Assembly: GCA_947458835.1 (NCBI GenBank) | Contig: CANHBC010000004.1 | Span: 1-45,982 of the forward strand | Direction: 5' to 3' | DNA: 45,982 bases | Source of the DNA: Betaproteobacteria bacterium | GTDB taxonomy: Bacteria; Pseudomonadota; Gammaproteobacteria; Burkholderiales; CAIKXV01 | Part shown: in pieces, positions 43,783 through 45,982 of the stretch | Numbering within the stretch: position 1 is the first letter of the stretch | Layout: each line of letters begins with the position of its first letter | Position numbers and translations under genes: made by a program | Notes under the pieces: model-generated | What the model was told of the DNA's origin: nothing | Database searches by the model: none | What the model saw: the letters and a program-made list of their open reading frames with translations, nothing else

Positions 43783-44823
43783 ATGAACGACAGCACCACG
43801 GGAAAGACCTCACGGAGCGCACGGACCCGGGCCTGCGTCCGCGCAGCGACTGCGGGCGTACTGGCGGTGCTGGCCGGCACGCCTGCGCTCGCAGCAGCGC
43901 AGGCGGGCAGCGAATCGTCCTATCCGGACCGACCGATACGGATGGTCGTGCCATTCCCGCCTGGCGGCATCAACGACCTGGTGGCGCGCATCGTCGGCCA
44001 GAGCCTGGGCGACCAGCTGCGCCAGCCGCTGATCATCGACAACCGGGCCGGCGCCGGCGGGACACTCGGCCTGGGCATCGCCGCGCGTGCGAATCCGGAC
44101 GGCTACACCCTCGCCTTCGGTGCCACCAGCACCGTCGCGGTGAGCCCCGCCCTGTACCGCAACCTCCCCTACGACCCGGTGAAGGCGTTCGCACCGATCG
44201 CGCCGCTGGCCGAGGTGCCCAGCGTCGTGCTGGTCACCCCGTCCCTGGCCGCCGGCTCGATGAAGGAGCTGCTGGCGCTCGCGCGGGCAAAGCCCGGGGC
44301 GCTCAACTACGCCTCCGCCGGTGCAGGCACGTCCCAGCACATGGGTACCGAACTCCTGAAGGCGATGACGAAGGTCGACATGGTGCACGTGCCCTACAAG
44401 GGCGGCGCCGCCGCGATGGGCGACCTGCTCGGTGGCCAGGTACAGTTGCTGATTGAACCGCTCCCTACCGCACTGCCGCACATCCGCTCGGGCAAGGTGC
44501 GGGCTCTGGCGGTGACCTCGCCCGCGCGCCTGGCCATCCTCCAGGACCTGCCCACCGTGGCAGACGCGGCCGGCCTGCCCCGCTACGAACTCATGATCTG
44601 GTTCGGACTGCTGGCCCCGGCGAACACGCCACGGCCGATCGTCCAGCGGCTCAACCAGGAAGTGGTGAAGGCCGTCGCGTCCCCGGAGGTGCGCGAGCGC
44701 TTCGCCCAGCAGGGCGCGACGTCCGCAGCACCGCAGACCCCGGAGCAGTTCGGCGCGTTCATCCGGCGGGAGATCACCCGCTGGGCCGAGGTGGCACGGG
44801 TGTCGGGCGCGAAGGTGGAGTGA
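43783..44823 (+). CDS. Bug/TctC-family periplasmic substrate-binding protein (copy 3)
   Basis: 346 aa; signal peptide ending near PALAAAQA. Core motifs: DRPIRMVVPFPPGGINDLVAR, IDNRAGAGGTLGLGIAARANPDGYTL, VHVPYKGGAAAMGDLLGGQVQLL, IRSGKVRALAVTSPAR and a C-terminal RREITRWAEVARVSGAKVE. ATG 43783 with GGGAGG upstream is favoured; ATG 43765 is in frame. No transporter genes are adjacent. It shares the divergent promoter region with the aspartate dehydrogenase gene, suggesting an amino-acid or dicarboxylate ligand. Confidence 0.9.
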   Translation: MNDSTTGKTSRSARTRACVRAATAGVLAVLAGTPALAAAQAGSESSYPDRPIRMVVPFPPGGINDLVARIVGQSLGDQLRQPLIIDNRAGAGGTLGLGIAARANPDGYTLAFGATSTVAVSPALYRNLPYDPVKAFAPIAPLAEVPSVVLVTPSLAAGSMKELLALARAKPGALNYASAGAGTSQHMGTELLKAMTKVDMVHVPYKGGAAAMGDLLGGQVQLLIEPLPTALPHIRSGKVRALAVTSPARLAILQDLPTVADAAGLPRYELMIWFGLLAPANTPRPIVQRLNQEVVKAVASPEVRERFAQQGATSAAPQTPEQFGAFIRREITRWAEVARVSGAKVE

Positions 44824-44845
44824 ACCGCTCCAGCCTCGGCGCTGC

Positions 44846-45982
44846 TCAGCGCGGCGCCGTCGGCGAGCGATCGCGCTGGGTAGCCGCGATCGCGTGCCAG
44901 CGCGACTCGCCTGCCCAGTCCTCGACCGGCACCGGAAGGCGACGGGACCAGTTCGGATGCTCGACGGTGGTGCCCGGCAGGTTCGTCGCATCGACGAGTT
45001 CGAACACATCTTCGGGGTTGACCATCGCGAGCATCGAACCGGTGCGCGCCAGATAGGCGTGCACCGCCGCCACCAGCGGCGCTGGCAGCGTCGGGTGGCT
45101 GCCCGGGTCGGTCGACAGGCCTTCGGGCAGCAGCCCGGCGTCGGCCAAGGCACGCAGCAGCGCCCATCGGGCCTGCGACCGGTCGGCGGAGAAGCGGTGA
45201 TGCTGGTCGGCATCGAGCAGCCCGAGCTGCAGCCGCTGCCCTAGATCGTCGCCCGCCCACCAGCCCTGCAGTGGCGAGAGATCATGGCTGCCGACCGATG
45301 CGAGCGCCAGGCGCGGCCAGTCCTGCGGCGGCCGGAAGTGGTCAGGGCCGTCGCGTTCAAAGACCAGCAGCCGATAGGAGAGCACGTCCGCGGCGGAGAG
45401 TCCCTCCCGCACCGCGGGCGGAACCGTACCGAGGTCCTCGCCGATCACCATGCAGCCGTGGCGCACGCTCTCGATGCGCAACGTTGCCAGCATCGCATCG
45501 AACGGATAGTCGACATAGGCGCCGGCCGCTGGCCCCGGCCCGGGCGGGATCCAGAACAGGCGCATCAGCGCCATCACGTGGTCGAGGCGCAGCGCGTCGA
45601 ACCGCGCCATGCTGGCCGCCAGCACGGCACGGAACGCCTCGCAGCCATCGGCCGCCAGCCGGTCGGGACGCAGCGGCGGCAATCCCCAGTCCTGTCCCTG
45701 CAGGTTGAAATCGTCGGGAGGACAGCCCGCGCTGATCGACAGCGCATGGGCATCCTGTGCCGCCCAGACCTCGGAGCCACCCCGGTCGGCACCGAGGGCG
45801 AGGTCGCCGTACAACAGCACACCGGCCGCGGCGGCCGCCGTACGCGTCTGCTGCCATTGGCGGGACGCCTGCCACTCGAGGAATGCATGGAAGCCGACCT
45901 CGTGCGCATGCTCCTGCTGCCACCGCTCGACGGCTGCGCCGGCGGGATCGCGCAGCGGCGCAGGCCAGCAGGGCCAGCCCCA
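44846..45982 (-). CDS. malQ: 4-alpha-glucanotransferase (amylomaltase), 5' end outside the window
   Basis: C-terminal 378 residues of a GH77 enzyme that transfers maltodextrin units in glycogen/maltose metabolism. The frame is open through the right edge, where FHAFLEWQASRQWQQ is followed by GVLLYGDLALGADRGGSEVW. Catalytic segments include RFDALRLDHVMALMRLFWIP (nucleophile Asp) and MVIGEDLGTVPPAV (acid/base Glu). The stop is 22 nt from the convergent Bug gene. The N-terminal part lies beyond the window. Confidence 0.93.
   Translation of the reverse strand, partial: WGWPCWPAPLRDPAGAAVERWQQEHAHEVGFHAFLEWQASRQWQQTRTAAAAAGVLLYGDLALGADRGGSEVWAAQDAHALSISAGCPPDDFNLQGQDWGLPPLRPDRLAADGCEAFRAVLAASMARFDALRLDHVMALMRLFWIPPGPGPAAGAYVDYPFDAMLATLRIESVRHGCMVIGEDLGTVPPAVREGLSAADVLSYRLLVFERDGPDHFRPPQDWPRLALASVGSHDLSPLQGWWAGDDLGQRLQLGLLDADQHHRFSADRSQARWALLRALADAGLLPEGLSTDPGSHPTLPAPLVAAVHAYLARTGSMLAMVNPEDVFELVDATNLPGTTVEHPNWSRRLPVPVEDWAGESRWHAIAATQRDRSPTAPR

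Noticed and set aside
1-45982. CRISPR arrays, insertion sequences, prophage genes
   Set aside because: No regularly spaced repeats, transposase, integrase or phage structural genes were recognised on either strand.

Overview
The window is high-GC bacterial chromosome (roughly two thirds G+C by eye). Gene content and order point to a betaproteobacterium, probably of the Burkholderiales: three orphan Bug/TctC-type periplasmic binding proteins, the order rimP-nusA-infB-rbfA-truB-rpsO-pnp, a ygfX-rpoE-rseA-rseB-mucD stress operon, and an encoded G-1 on tRNA-His. GTG and TTG starts are common. No phage, insertion sequence or CRISPR array was seen.

Layout. 1-3627: a minus-strand catabolic group (cyclodeaminase-family enzyme, Bug protein, dihydropyrimidinase-family hydrolase). 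3956-6691: an MgtA/MgtB-type P-type ATPase, with a palindromic operator candidate upstream. 6850-7554: tRNA-Arg(TCT) and tRNA-His(GTG), plus a second, partial copy of the tRNA-His 3' end about 450 bp away. 7727-17254: dksA, then the translation/RNA housekeeping operon rimP-nusA-infB-rbfA-truB, followed by rpsO and pnp. 17565-22021: the envelope-stress sigma-E module. 22280-25120: an amidohydrolase and a second Bug protein. 25279-32591: accessory genes (YeeE/YedE pair, PhoD phosphatase, methyltransferase, EamA exporter, VIT-family protein, YkgJ Cys-cluster protein with a type I phosphodiesterase, one unknown). 32737-37635: a minus-strand five-gene acyl-CoA operon (HpcH/HpaI aldolase, two-subunit acid-CoA ligase, acyl-CoA dehydrogenase, SDR). 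Its last two enzymes lack the usual catalytic residues.

The main discovery is at 37888-42119: a compact, complete selenocysteine insertion locus. It holds selA, selB and selC (tRNA-Sec, anticodon TCA), directly preceded by a gene that conventional gene calling would break. That gene starts at 37888 behind a strong ribosome binding site. It reads through an in-frame TGA at 37930-37932 exactly where a glutaredoxin-type CxxC motif should begin (U-T-S-C), and continues in frame to 38664. A hairpin with a GU in its apical loop lies about 24 nt after the TGA, as expected of a bacterial SECIS element. The product is a 258-residue selenoprotein: an N-terminal glutaredoxin-like domain fused to a C-terminal DinB-like (HxxxH) domain. 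Gene order selenoprotein-selA-selB-selC, with gaps of 8, 7 and 17 nt, suggests that the decoding machinery and one of its clients are made from one transcript.

42199-45982: an HNH endonuclease with a possibly leaderless message, an aspartate dehydrogenase (NadX) divergent from a third Bug protein, and a 4-alpha-glucanotransferase (malQ) cut by the window end.
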